Assembly (NCBI GenBank): GCA_007134165.1
Contig: SLLJ01000221.1
Coordinates: 1 to 14,278, forward strand
From: Nitriliruptoraceae bacterium
Lineage (GTDB): Bacteria; Actinomycetota; Nitriliruptoria; Nitriliruptorales; Nitriliruptoraceae
Direction: 5' to 3'
DNA: 14,278 bases
The position numbers and the translations under genes were made by a program. The notes beneath the pieces were generated by a model, which was not told the origin of the DNA, did no database searches, and was given only the letters and a program-made list of their open reading frames with translations. Shown here piece after piece: positions 1-6,321 of the stretch. Numbering within the stretch: the first letter of the stretch is position 1; every line of letters starts with the position of its first letter.

Positions 1-146
1 AGCAGCTCGTCGACATCGGCCAGTCCGAGGCCGGCGAGCATGGTGTCGCGGTCGGCGGCGGGGACGCCGAGGTGACGGGCAACGAAGGCATCGGGCGCTT
101 CGAGCGCACGCAGACGCGCGGACGGCGGCGGGTGATCCTGGTTCAC
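1..146 (-). CDS. gcvP: Glycine dehydrogenase (decarboxylating), P-protein, N-terminal fragment
   Basis: Only the first 48 codons lie in the window; the gene continues past the left edge. The fragment has the typical start of GcvP: an acidic/Ala-rich lead, then a phenylalanine-x-x-arginine-histidine-leucine-glycine stretch (FVARHLG, about residues 22-28), then MLAGLGL and DVDELL. This matches the family pattern F-x-x-R-H-[IL]-G ... M-L-x-x-[IL]-G ... L. The start is GTG at 146-144 with an AGGAG 6 bases upstream. GcvP is the PLP enzyme that decarboxylates glycine and passes the aminomethyl group to the lipoyl arm of GcvH, whose gene is at 5205-5591. In M. tuberculosis gcvB(P) likewise lies a few genes beyond Rv1830. 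The PLP-binding part is outside the window, so the call rests on the N-terminus plus context. Confidence 0.82.
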   Translation of the reverse strand, partial: MNQDHPPPSARLRALEAPDAFVARHLGVPAADRDTMLAGLGLADVDEL

Positions 147-219
147 GGGCGGCTCCTGGCCGGCGGCGGGCCGACGAGTCGGTGCTCGTGCTCCGACCCT
201 ACTGCCCGCCGGAGCGGAC

Positions 220-225
220 TAGGGT
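220..225 (+). promoter_or_regulatory. Possible -10 box for nfo, leaderless or short leader
   Basis: TAGGGT fits the actinobacterial TAnnnT -10 pattern and ends 7 bases before the nfo ATG at 233, the spacing expected if transcription starts at the ATG itself. No convincing -35 is seen. The same bases include AGGG, which could instead serve as a weak ribosome-binding site 8 bases from the ATG. The two readings cannot be separated from sequence alone. Confidence 0.3.
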
Positions 226-232
226 CGCTCGC

Positions 233-1033
233 ATGCTGCTCGGTGCCCACGTCCCCGCCGCCCTCCCGCTGGATGCCGCCCGGCGGCGCCGCGCCGAGGT
301 GATCCAGGTGTTCCTGTCGGCACCGCGCGCCTGGCGCCCTCCCAAGGAACGCGACGACGCCGCGCAGCTACGCGCCAGCCATCTGCCCGTCTACGTGCAC
401 GCGCCCTACCTGGTCAACGTGGTGGCCGGCGACCCCGAGGTGCGAACCCGCTCCTGCCAGTCGCTGGTGGCCACTACCCGTGCCGCCGAGGCGATCGGTG
501 CGGCCGGGGTGGTGGTCCACGGTGGTCACCAGCCGCTGGACGCGCCGCTCGATGCGGGTATCGAGGCCTGGCGCACCCTGCTCTCCGGGCTCGGACACCA
601 GGTCCCGATCCTGATCGAGAACACGGCCGGTGGCCGCAACGCCATGGCCCGTGAGCCCGCCCGGTTCGCGGCCCTGTGGGCCGGGCTGGCGGACCTCGAG
701 GTCCCGCTGGGGGTGTGCCTGGACACCTGCCACCTCCACGCCGCCACACCCGAGGATCTGCTGACGTCGTTCGACCGGGTGCGGACCGCCGTCGGGCGCG
801 TCGACCTGCTGCACGTCAACGACAGCCGCGACGAGCCCGGATCCGGCCGCGACCGCCACGCCAACCTCGGTGCGGGCACCATCGACCCCGAGGCGCTGGT
901 CGAGGTCGTGCGCCGGGCTGACGCGCCGGTGGTGGTCGAGACGCCGGGCGGCACCAGCGGACAGGCCGGCGACCTCGAGTGGCTGCGCCAGCGGCTGACG
1001 ATCGCCTCCCAGCAGCCGCCGGATCCCGCCTGA
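233..1033 (+). CDS. nfo: Endonuclease IV (AP endonuclease, TIM-barrel, zinc-dependent)
   Basis: The 266-residue product is a full-length Nfo-type apurinic/apyrimidinic endonuclease, which incises DNA 5' of abasic sites in base-excision repair. All nine zinc ligands of the E. coli enzyme have counterparts: His56 (YVHAPY), His96 (VVHGGH), Glu129 (LIENTAG), Asp164 and His167 (LDTCHLHAA), His194 (LHVNDS), Asp207 and His209 (GRDRHANLG) and Glu236 (VVETPG). I chose the ATG at 233 because the protein then opens with the family's LLGAHV start and has AGGG 8 bases upstream; an in-frame ATG at 182 would add 17 unconserved residues. It is the only + strand gene here, divergent from gcvP and convergent with the MerR-type gene, whose stop is 21 bases away. 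It is probably transcribed alone. Confidence 0.93.
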   Translation: MLLGAHVPAALPLDAARRRRAEVIQVFLSAPRAWRPPKERDDAAQLRASHLPVYVHAPYLVNVVAGDPEVRTRSCQSLVATTRAAEAIGAAGVVVHGGHQPLDAPLDAGIEAWRTLLSGLGHQVPILIENTAGGRNAMAREPARFAALWAGLADLEVPLGVCLDTCHLHAATPEDLLTSFDRVRTAVGRVDLLHVNDSRDEPGSGRDRHANLGAGTIDPEALVEVVRRADAPVVVETPGGTSGQAGDLEWLRQRLTIASQQPPDPA

Positions 1034-1054
1034 ACCACCGTCGCCGTGCGGGAC

Positions 1055-1594
1055 TCAGGCGTCGTTGGCGGCGACCGGGCCGGCGACCTCCGCGGTCGGC
1101 TCGGGACCCACCGCCCGCTCGGTGGGGAAGGCGGTCACCTCCCCACGCAGTTCTTCGATGACCGGGTCAAGAGCCAGCGCGAGCACAGCCTGGCCGCGAC
1201 GTACGAGGTCGAGCAGTTCGGCATCGTCCTCGAGCAGCAGCACGCTGGCGCCGTCGGACACCAGGGTGGCCTCGGTCAGCGTGCGACCGCGGCGCTGGAG
1301 CTCCTCGACCGCGACGCGGACCTTCTGCAACGACACCCCCGTGTCCAGCAGTCTCTTGACGACGCGTAAGCGCACCACGTCGTCGAACGAGTACAGCCGC
1401 TGGGTGCCTGAACCCTCCGCTTGCTGGACCGAGGGCGAGACCAGCTCGGTGCGCGCCCAGTAGTCGAGCTGCCGGTAGGTGATGCCCACGATCTTGCATA
1501 CCGTCGGCCCGCGGTAGCCCACGAGTTCCTCTCCTGCCTCTCCGACGTCGAGGCGGAGTTGGCCGCCCTCGTCGGCGCTGCGACGTCTGGCCAC
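1055..1594 (-). CDS. MerR-family transcriptional regulator, Rv1830-like
   Basis: A 179-residue MerR-type regulator. The winged-helix DNA-binding region spans about residues 25-95 and includes GYRGPTVCKIVGITYRQLDY, then YWARTELVSPS, RLYSFDDVVRLRVVKRLLDTG and VSLQKVRVAVEELQRRG. The C-terminal part (ATLVSDGASVLLLEDD ... GQAVLALALDPVIEELRGEV) matches what I recall of the mycobacterial Rv1830 (resR/McdR) family, linked there to growth and division control. There is no cysteine-rich metal-binding loop as in classical MerR. The reading frame stays open to a GTG at 1732, but AGGAGG at 1603-1608 lies 8 bases before the GTG at 1594, which also trims an unconserved basic Pro/Arg lead. A second GTG at 1600 is only 2 bases from that site and is unlikely. 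It appears to have its own promoter at 1841-1870. Function beyond DNA binding is inferred from family and context. Confidence 0.87.
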   Translation of the reverse strand: MARRRSADEGGQLRLDVGEAGEELVGYRGPTVCKIVGITYRQLDYWARTELVSPSVQQAEGSGTQRLYSFDDVVRLRVVKRLLDTGVSLQKVRVAVEELQRRGRTLTEATLVSDGASVLLLEDDAELLDLVRRGQAVLALALDPVIEELRGEVTAFPTERAVGPEPTAEVAGPVAANDA

Positions 1595-1840
1595 GTGCAC
1601 ATCCTCCTGGATCCACCTGCGCCTGGGGCGGGCGCTCGCGCGCCGGGTGGACCATCGCCGAGCCCGCAGGGGCTCCCCGTCGGCCGGACCCGGGAGTGCG
1701 ACCCGGCCGTTGTTGCGGATCCCGTCACCCACGCGGTCGCGCTGCAGCTGCCCACCTCACGCTCCCGCGGTCGCGGAGCCTGCCGACCTGCCCGATCGGC
1801 ACGCTCCGTTCTGGACGACATCCGTGGAACTTCCGAGTTG

Positions 1841-1870
1841 AGGCTAGGTCGGCGACGGGCAGGGTGTCAA
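1841..1870 (-). promoter_or_regulatory. Sigma-70-type promoter for the MerR-type gene
   Basis: On the minus strand a perfect -35 TTGACA (1870-1865) is followed after 18 bases by TAGCCT (1846-1841), a TAnnnT -10. Transcription would start near 1834 and run to the MerR-type start at 1594, leaving an unusually long leader of about 240 bases. It is the best -35 match I saw in the window. Confidence 0.55.
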
Positions 1871-1901
1871 CGGTTGATCGACCCTGTGGTCACGGACTCA
1901 G

Positions 1902-1914
1902 CCTGTAGTACAGG
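1902..1914. promoter_or_regulatory. 13-base dyad, candidate operator
   Basis: CCTGTA-G-TACAGG is a perfect 6+1+6 inverted repeat. A second, nested pairing exists: ACCCTGT at 1891-1897 and ACAGGGT at 1910-1916. It lies about 30-45 bases upstream of the -35 box of the MerR-type promoter, so it could bind an activator or the regulator itself. Function is inferred from symmetry and position only. Confidence 0.35.
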
Positions 1915-1975
1915 GTGAGGCATGGGGCGCGTGGAGTCCCCTGAGGCGTACCGCAGCCGGTGCCGCGACGCATGC

Positions 1976-1992
1976 CGGCACCTGCGGTGCCG
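1976..1992 (-). terminator. Hairpin, possible terminator of the garA-ftsR-dac-DUF151 transcript
   Basis: CGGCACC-TGC-GGTGCCG makes a 7-bp GC-rich stem with a 3-base loop, about 110 bases beyond the DUF151 stop. No T-run follows on the minus strand, so this is only a candidate for the U-less terminators proposed in actinobacteria. Confidence 0.3.
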
Positions 1993-2031
1993 ACGGGCAG
2001 GGGCTGAAGCCCTCCCCTTCGGCGAGCGCTT

Positions 2032-2058
2032 CGCGCACTCATCGCGCACTCATCGCGC
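2032..2058. repeat. Tandem 11-base repeat, about 2.4 copies
   Basis: CGCGCACTCAT occurs twice in tandem (2032-2042, 2043-2053), followed by CGCGC. It is non-coding, just past the DUF151 stop, and probably a simple slippage product. Confidence 0.7.
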
Positions 2059-2102
2059 TGTCGGGCGCCCACCGGCATGGGGCGGCCATCACCTCGTAGC
2101 GG

Positions 2103-2606
2103 CTACTTCTCGAAGTCCTCGGGACTGACTTCGTCGAGGAACTCGCGGAACTGGCGCACCTGCTCCTCGGCGTCGACGCCCTCCTCGCCCTCCACCTCGG
2201 AGTCGTCGATCTCGAGGCCGGCCTCGTCGAGAACCTCCTGGGCGGCGCGGATCGGGATCCCGTCGAGCCGACTGGCCAGCGCGATCGCGTCCGATGGGCG
2301 GGCCGACACGGTCCAGTTCTTCCCGGCCTGCTGCAGGTGCAACTCGGCGAAGAAGGTCCCGTCCTTGAGTTCGGTGACGTGCACCGCCTCAAGGGTGACG
2401 TCGAGTTCGGTGAGCACCCCGACGAACAGGTCGTGGGTGAGCGGACGGGGAGTCTGCACCCCCTGGAGGGCGAAGGCGATCGCCGTGGCCTCGACCGCCC
2501 CGATCCAGATCGGCAGGTAGCGGGTACCGGTCTGCTCCTTGAGCAGAACAATGGGCTGGTTCGCCGGCAGCTCGACGCGCACGCCGACGAGCTCCATCTC
2601 GATCAC
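2103..2606 (-). CDS. Bifunctional nuclease family protein (DUF151/BFN)
   Basis: A 167-residue DUF151 protein, the counterpart of mycobacterial Rv1829. Visible family features are VGVRVELPANQPIVLLKE, YLPIWIGAVEATAIAFALQG (about 26-45), TPRPLTHDLF, FFAELHL, and VSARPSDAIALASRLDGIPI (about 97-116). An acidic region follows, then the FREFLDEVSPEDF end typical of the actinobacterial members. Plant and bacterial relatives have been described as having RNase and DNase activity; the physiological role is unclear. The GTG at 2606 was chosen because AGGAG lies 7 bases upstream and the N-terminus then aligns residue for residue with Rv1829 as I recall it; an ATG three codons downstream is a weaker alternative. 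The dac stop is 31 bases upstream, so it is probably the last gene of the garA-ftsR-dac operon. Confidence 0.88.
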   Translation of the reverse strand: MIEMELVGVRVELPANQPIVLLKEQTGTRYLPIWIGAVEATAIAFALQGVQTPRPLTHDLFVGVLTELDVTLEAVHVTELKDGTFFAELHLQQAGKNWTVSARPSDAIALASRLDGIPIRAAQEVLDEAGLEIDDSEVEGEEGVDAEEQVRQFREFLDEVSPEDFEK

Positions 2607-2637
2607 CACGACGCTCCTGATCGGCACCGGGACGAGG

Positions 2638-3855
2638 CTAGCGGAGCGACTGGTCCACGGTGGCGGCGCGCAGCGCGGCGTAGACGCCATCGGCGATGGC
2701 ACGCCCGATGGCCGCACTGCCGGGTTCGAGGGCGGCCGGGGCGTCCTGGACCCGGGTCAGGGCCAGTTCGCCGTGCCGTTCGCCGTCGAGGCGCAGTTGC
2801 GCGAACCCCGGCTGCGGCCGTGGCCGGTCGGGCAGCACCAGCTCGAGTTCGACCTCGGCGGCGGCGGGCAGCGTCACGTCGGTCTCGGCCAGCACGTCGC
2901 GCACCGCGCCGCCGGCGACGACCAGCTCCAGCTCGGCGGCCAGCAGCTCACGGCGGGTGGTCGTCTGGGCGTGGTCGAGCAGCCGGCGCGCCTCGGTGAA
3001 CCGGGCCGGGTCCTCCTCGGCACCGAGCAGCACGACCACCAGCTCGCGCTCGCCGCGCCGGGCGCTGGCGATCAGGCTCGGCCCGGCCGCGGTGGTGAAG
3101 CCGGTCTTGACTCCGGTCGCGGTGGGATCGATGAGCAGCAGCTCGTTGCGGGTCTCGACCCGACCCACGCCAGGCAGATCGACCTCGCGCAGTCCCAGCA
3201 TCGGGCGTAGCCGGTCGTCGTCCAGCGCCGCACGCGCGATGGTGGCGAGGTCTCGGGCGGACAGCTGCTGGTCGTCGTCCAACCCACTGGCACTGGTCAG
3301 GCGCACATCGGTCAGCCCCAGGGATCGCGCGTCGTCCTCCATCAGCGCCACGAACCGCTCGGCGTCTCCGGCCACCTGCACGGCCAGCACTTCGGCGACG
3401 TCGTTGCCCGAGCGCACGATCAGCGCGGTGACCAGCTCCTCGATCGTCCAGACGTCCCCGGGTTCAAGGTCCAGCGAGGCCCCACCGACCGCGAGCACCT
3501 CATCGCCGACGGTGACTTCAGTCGCGGTCTGGGCACGCTCCACGACGGTGAGCGCGGTGAGCACCTTGATGGTGGAGGCGACCGGGCGCCGGCTGTCCAC
3601 GTGCTCGCCGGCCAGCAGCTGCCCGGTGTCGGCGTCGAGGATCGCCCACGCTTCGGCGGCGGGCAGCGGGTCGGGCGGCAGGAAGGCGGCGGTGAGATCC
3701 AGCGCCGGCACCACCGGAGGCTCGAGGGCGAGAGCGAAGCTCGGCGCCGAGAGGACCAACGCCGCGAGCAGTCCCGACACCAGCAGCCGGGCTGCGGCCC
3801 AGACCCGCCGCGTGCTCGACGGGTGGGCTGCGTTGGGCGCGCAGCCGGGGTTCAT
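2638..3855 (-). CDS. D-alanyl-D-alanine carboxypeptidase (peptidase S11, penicillin-binding)
   Basis: A 405-residue secreted serine D,D-carboxypeptidase, which trims the terminal D-Ala of peptidoglycan stem peptides outside the membrane. An Arg-rich start and hydrophobic core (about residues 16-43, LLVSGLLAALVLSAPSFALA) form a signal peptide. The three catalytic motifs are in order: S94-T-I-K97 (SxxK), S149-G-N151 (SxN) and K250-T-G252. The context RSGNDVAEVLA and TGVKTGFT is typical of S11. The remaining 150 residues are Ala/Glu/Leu-rich and resemble the beta-sheet C-terminal region of this family; I see no C-terminal membrane anchor. The ATG overlaps the ftsR stop by 4 bases (ATGA), suggesting translational coupling. 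In the equivalent place between Rv1828 and Rv1829 M. tuberculosis has no such gene, so this looks like a lineage-specific insertion of a cell-wall gene into a division-regulator operon. Confidence 0.92.
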   Translation of the reverse strand: MNPGCAPNAAHPSSTRRVWAAARLLVSGLLAALVLSAPSFALALEPPVVPALDLTAAFLPPDPLPAAEAWAILDADTGQLLAGEHVDSRRPVASTIKVLTALTVVERAQTATEVTVGDEVLAVGGASLDLEPGDVWTIEELVTALIVRSGNDVAEVLAVQVAGDAERFVALMEDDARSLGLTDVRLTSASGLDDDQQLSARDLATIARAALDDDRLRPMLGLREVDLPGVGRVETRNELLLIDPTATGVKTGFTTAAGPSLIASARRGERELVVVLLGAEEDPARFTEARRLLDHAQTTTRRELLAAELELVVAGGAVRDVLAETDVTLPAAAEVELELVLPDRPRPQPGFAQLRLDGERHGELALTRVQDAPAALEPGSAAIGRAIADGVYAALRAATVDQSLR

Positions 3856-4568
3856 CGGCGCAGGATGGCACGCAGCTCTCGGACCAGCAGCGCGCGGTGC
3901 AGGCGCACGCCGAGCTCTGCGAGCTGCTCGAGCTGTTCGGTGGCTGCCCGTCGGCTGTCGGGGTTGCGCTGACGCAGCTGCGCGGCGACCAGCTGCTCGG
4001 CCAGGGCCGCCTCACGGTCGGCGAACTGCCGGAACATCCGCAGGTGCCTCGGCTCGAGGCCCTGGTCGATGAGCGCCGCAACGAGCCGGACGACCGCGAG
4101 ATCGTCGCCGTCGTGGACGGGTCCTGCGGCCAGCAGGCCGTGATCACGCAGATCGGCCAGGTCGCGCTCGGTGAGCCCGGCCGCGTCCGCGAGCTCGACC
4201 GCGGACAGCGCGACGTCGGTCAGCGGGGGTTCGAGCAGGCGACGATCCGGAGGTGCGACGCTGCCGGCGGCGGGCGTGGCCACCTCGGCGGCTGCGGTCG
4301 CATCCTCGGCCTCCTGCACGGGCAGGCCCGCATCGAGCCGGGCGAGCTCCTCCTTGATCACCTTGAGCGGCAGGTAGCGGTCGCGCTGCGCTCGCAGTAC
4401 GTAGCGCAACCGGTCGGTGTCCTCGGAGGTGAACTTCCGGTAGCCGGACTCGGAGCGGTCCGGGGAGATCAGCCCCTCCGACTCCAAGAATCGGATCTTG
4501 GAGATGGTGATGTCGTCGAACTCGTCCTTGAGATGGTTCAGCACCTCACCGATGGTGTGTGTCCTCAC
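3852..4568 (-). CDS. ftsR: MerR-family transcriptional regulator FtsR (Rv1828-like)
   Basis: A 238-residue regulator. The N-terminal winged helix (about 1-75) carries the family's TIGEVLNHLKDEFDDITISK, IRFLESEGLISPDRS, GYRKFTSEDTDRLRYVLRAQ and RDRYLPLKVIKEEL. After an Ala/Pro linker (about 85-112), a second helical domain (about 115-238) includes LTERDLADLRDHGLL, LIDQGLEPRHLRMFRQFADR and HRALLVRELRAILRR. This two-domain layout is that of Rv1828 and of corynebacterial FtsR, reported as an activator of ftsZ. The start is GTG at 4568, overlapping the upstream FHA gene's stop by 4 bases (GTGA); the ribosome-binding site is weak (GGTGGGG), in keeping with coupling. Target genes here cannot be read from the sequence. 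Confidence 0.9.
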   Translation of the reverse strand: MRTHTIGEVLNHLKDEFDDITISKIRFLESEGLISPDRSESGYRKFTSEDTDRLRYVLRAQRDRYLPLKVIKEELARLDAGLPVQEAEDATAAAEVATPAAGSVAPPDRRLLEPPLTDVALSAVELADAAGLTERDLADLRDHGLLAAGPVHDGDDLAVVRLVAALIDQGLEPRHLRMFRQFADREAALAEQLVAAQLRQRNPDSRRAATEQLEQLAELGVRLHRALLVRELRAILRR

Positions 4569-5068
4569 GGGCGATGCCCCACCCCGCCGGCGGCGTCCTC
4601 ACCGACGAAGAGAAGCTTGAAGCGTCCGATCTGCAGCTCGTCACCGGTGGCGAGTACCTGGTACTCGACCCGACGGGTGCCGATGTAGGTGCCGTTGAGG
4701 CTGCCCAGATCCCGCACGGCGATGCCCGTGGGCTCGCGGACGAACTCGGCGTGGTGGCGCGAGACGGTGACGTCGTCGAGGAAGATGTCGGTGTCGGGGT
4801 GGCGTCCCACGGAGGTCAGCTCGCGGTCGAGCAGGAAGCGCGAGCCCGACCCAGGACCGTGTACGACCACCAGCATGCCCATGCCGGGCGCGAGGGGCGG
4901 CACGTCGGCGAGCTCTCCCGCTTCGGGCTCGCCACCGACCGCCACCGGCTCGAACGATCCCGTGGTCGCATCCCGCGACCCGGGGGGAGGGTCGACCGGC
5001 GTGCCGCACACCGGGCAGAAGTTGGCCTCGGCCGGGAGCGGCTGACCACAGGCGCTGCAGGGCTTCAT
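4565..5068 (-). CDS. garA: Zinc-ribbon and FHA-domain protein, GarA-like
   Basis: A 167-residue cytoplasmic protein. The C-terminal FHA domain (about 65-158) closely resembles mycobacterial GarA: SRFLLDRELTSVGRHPDTDI, FLDDVTVSRHHAEF and GSLNGTYIG, with phosphothreonine-binding residues Arg89, Ser103, Arg104, His106 and Asn125. GarA is phosphorylated by PknB/PknG and controls 2-oxoglutarate use. Unlike GarA, the N-terminus is a zinc ribbon (Cys4-x2-Cys7 ... Cys18-x2-Cys21). The linker retains an adjacent Thr pair (D33-A-T35-T36-G-S-F-E), recalling GarA's kinase-target ETTS. ATG 5068 has GGGAGG 5 bases upstream; an in-frame ATG at 5137 adds 23 unlikely residues. gcvH lies upstream with a 136-base gap, ftsR downstream with a 4-base overlap, matching the gcvH-garA-Rv1828 order. 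Whether it regulates glutamate metabolism here is inference. Confidence 0.88.
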   Translation of the reverse strand: MKPCSACGQPLPAEANFCPVCGTPVDPPPGSRDATTGSFEPVAVGGEPEAGELADVPPLAPGMGMLVVVHGPGSGSRFLLDRELTSVGRHPDTDIFLDDVTVSRHHAEFVREPTGIAVRDLGSLNGTYIGTRRVEYQVLATGDELQIGRFKLLFVGEDAAGGVGHRP

Positions 5069-5204
5069 CGTCGCCTCCCGGTGGCGTCGGCAGCGGACCT
5101 TCGGTCGCTGCGACGTCACGACGAGGGTGAGGGTCACCGGGGGGTAACCCGCGGGCTCAGCCTAGACCCTGCGTCGGCCGGCCGCATCCGAGCTTGGGGA
5201 CCGG

Positions 5205-5591
5205 TCAACCCTCGAGCAAAGCCTGGTACCCAGCCGCGTCGAGCAGCCCGTCGAGCTGATCGCGATCCGCGGGCGCGAGCGCGACCAGCCAACCGGCACC
5301 ATACGGGTCTTGGTTGACGAGTTCGGGCTGCTCGTCGAGCCGATCGTTGCGGGCGACGACCCTCCCCGAGACCGGGGCATAGAGATCGGAGACCGACTTG
5401 GTCGACTCGACCTCCCCGAAGGGCTGTCCCTGCTCGACCTCGGCGTCGAGGCTGGGCAGGTCGACGTAGACGACGTCGCCGAGCTGCTCCTGGGCGTGAG
5501 CGGTGATACCGATGACGATCACCGCGTCATCGTCGCGTACCCACTCGTGCTGGTCGGTGTAGCGCAGGTCGTCGGGCGTTGGGTGCGCCAC
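5205..5591 (-). CDS. gcvH: Glycine cleavage system H protein
   Basis: A 128-residue lipoyl carrier of the glycine cleavage system, which shuttles the aminomethyl group from GcvP to GcvT and is reoxidised by Lpd. The lipoylation motif GEVESTKSVSDLYAPVSG places the lipoyl-lysine at Lys65. The N-terminal YTDQHEWVR and the NDRLDEQPELVNQDPYGAGW segments are characteristic. The GTG start at 5591 has AGAGGAG 8 bases upstream. Length is normal for the family. It lies 57 bases after the phosphatidyltransferase gene and 136 bases before the FHA gene. gcvP is about 5 kb further along, at the left edge of the window; gcvT is not present here. Confidence 0.95.
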   Translation of the reverse strand: MAHPTPDDLRYTDQHEWVRDDDAVIVIGITAHAQEQLGDVVYVDLPSLDAEVEQGQPFGEVESTKSVSDLYAPVSGRVVARNDRLDEQPELVNQDPYGAGWLVALAPADRDQLDGLLDAAGYQALLEG

Positions 5592-5648
5592 GCGGATCGC
5601 TCCTCTGCGAGGGCCTCGGCTGCGTCAGGCGGTGTGACGCCGATGAGC

Positions 5649-6266
5649 CTACCGCTCGGCCCGAGCGGGCAGGCTGTCGAGCACGGTGCGCGCGTAGCCC
5701 AGCGCGGACACGTAGTGCAGCACGATGCTGACGGCGAACACTGCCCAGCTGATCACCTCGATGACCGGGTCGGGGGCCCCCGCCCCTTCCCCGACGACCG
5801 CGGCGAGCAGGAAGCCGACCAGCGCGAACATCAGCCCGAAGGTGGAGACCTTGCCCACCCGTGTGACCTCGGGGGTCCGGGCGCCGCGCAGCAGCAGCAC
5901 GCCCCCCACCAGGGTCACCAGCCCGTCACGCAGCAGCAGCACCACGATCGCCCACAGCGGCACGATCCCGGCGACCACGAACCCGACGCCGACCACGATG
6001 AACAGCGCCCGGTCGGAGACCGGATCCAGCAGTGCCCCCAGTCGGCTGACCTGGTCGAGGCGCCGTGCCAGGTAGCCGTCGAGCCAGTCGGTCGCCGCGA
6101 ACACCGCCAGCAGCACCAACGCGCGCGTCTCGCGGCCGCCGACCAGGTCGAGGTAGATCAGCGGCAGGGCCGCCAGCCGTGCCAGCGAGATCACGTTGGG
6201 CACGGTGAGCACGGCATCGCTGACCGCCGCGGGCTCGTCCCCGCCGCCGATGTCGAAGACGCGCAC
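5649..6266 (-). CDS. pgsA: CDP-alcohol phosphatidyltransferase, probable phosphatidylglycerophosphate synthase
   Basis: A 205-residue integral membrane enzyme of phospholipid synthesis, transferring a phosphatidyl group from CDP-diacylglycerol to an alcohol. The full family signature D-x2-D-G-x2-A-R-x8-G-x3-D-x3-D is present at residues 60-85 (Asp60, Asp63, Gly64, Ala67, Arg68, Gly77, Asp81, Asp85). Hydrophobic segments are visible around residues 20-40, 48-62, 86-112, 117-127, 143-160 and 169-190. The glycerol-3-phosphate acceptor is inferred from resemblance to PgsA and from synteny (mycobacterial pgsA2 is near gcvH); other CDP-alcohol transferases are possible. GTG 6266 has GGGAGG only 3 bases upstream; a GTG at 6212, just before LTVPNVISLARL, is an alternative start without a clear ribosome-binding site. 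Extending further upstream would run into tRNA-Pro. Confidence 0.85.
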   Translation of the reverse strand: MRVFDIGGGDEPAAVSDAVLTVPNVISLARLAALPLIYLDLVGGRETRALVLLAVFAATDWLDGYLARRLDQVSRLGALLDPVSDRALFIVVGVGFVVAGIVPLWAIVVLLLRDGLVTLVGGVLLLRGARTPEVTRVGKVSTFGLMFALVGFLLAAVVGEGAGAPDPVIEVISWAVFAVSIVLHYVSALGYARTVLDSLPARAER

Positions 6267-6285
6267 GGACCTCCCTGACGGCCGG

Positions 6286-6314
6286 CGCCGGGCGCCCCGG
6301 TAGGGCGCCCGGCG
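6286..6314 (-). terminator. Strong 12-bp hairpin between tRNA-Pro and pgsA
   Basis: CGCCGGGCGCCC (6286-6297) pairs perfectly with GGGCGCCCGGCG (6303-6314) around a 5-base loop. It starts 8 bases after the tRNA CCA end and finishes about 10 bases before the pgsA ribosome-binding site. It has no T-run, so it may be a U-less terminator for the tRNA, a processing signal, or a leader structure affecting pgsA. Confidence 0.5.
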
Positions 6315-6321
6315 GTGACGG

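Larger units (their letters stand above)
1595..2102. other. Gene-free stretch between the DUF151 and MerR-type genes
   Basis: About 500 bases with no frame showing protein-like composition or a homologue I recognise. It holds, from right to left on the minus strand, a tandem 11-base repeat (2032-2058), a compact hairpin (1976-1992), a 13-base dyad (1902-1914), a strong promoter (1841-1870) and roughly 240 bases of leader before the MerR-type start. The long leader could carry a regulatory RNA or an unrecognised small gene; I see no known riboswitch. Confidence 0.6.

Noticed and set aside
1595..1732. 46-residue N-terminal extension of the MerR-type protein
   Set aside because: Basic, unconserved lead with no ribosome-binding site at 1732, against a strong AGGAGG 8 bases before the GTG at 1594.
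1867..2128. Small frames in the gene-free region (both strands, 60-70 codons)
   Set aside because: No ribosome-binding site that decides a start and no family resemblance; they run through the tandem repeat and hairpin.
2696..4072. 458-codon + strand frame opposite the carboxypeptidase and ftsR
   Set aside because: Ser/Arg/Ala-rich composition with no domain, and fully antisense to two well-supported genes.
5069..5204. Promoter for the FHA gene from TTGACC (about 5208-5203) and TAGGCT (about 5164-5159) on the minus strand
   Set aside because: The two boxes are about 38 bases apart, far too distant to act as a pair; TAGGCT alone has no -35 at proper spacing.
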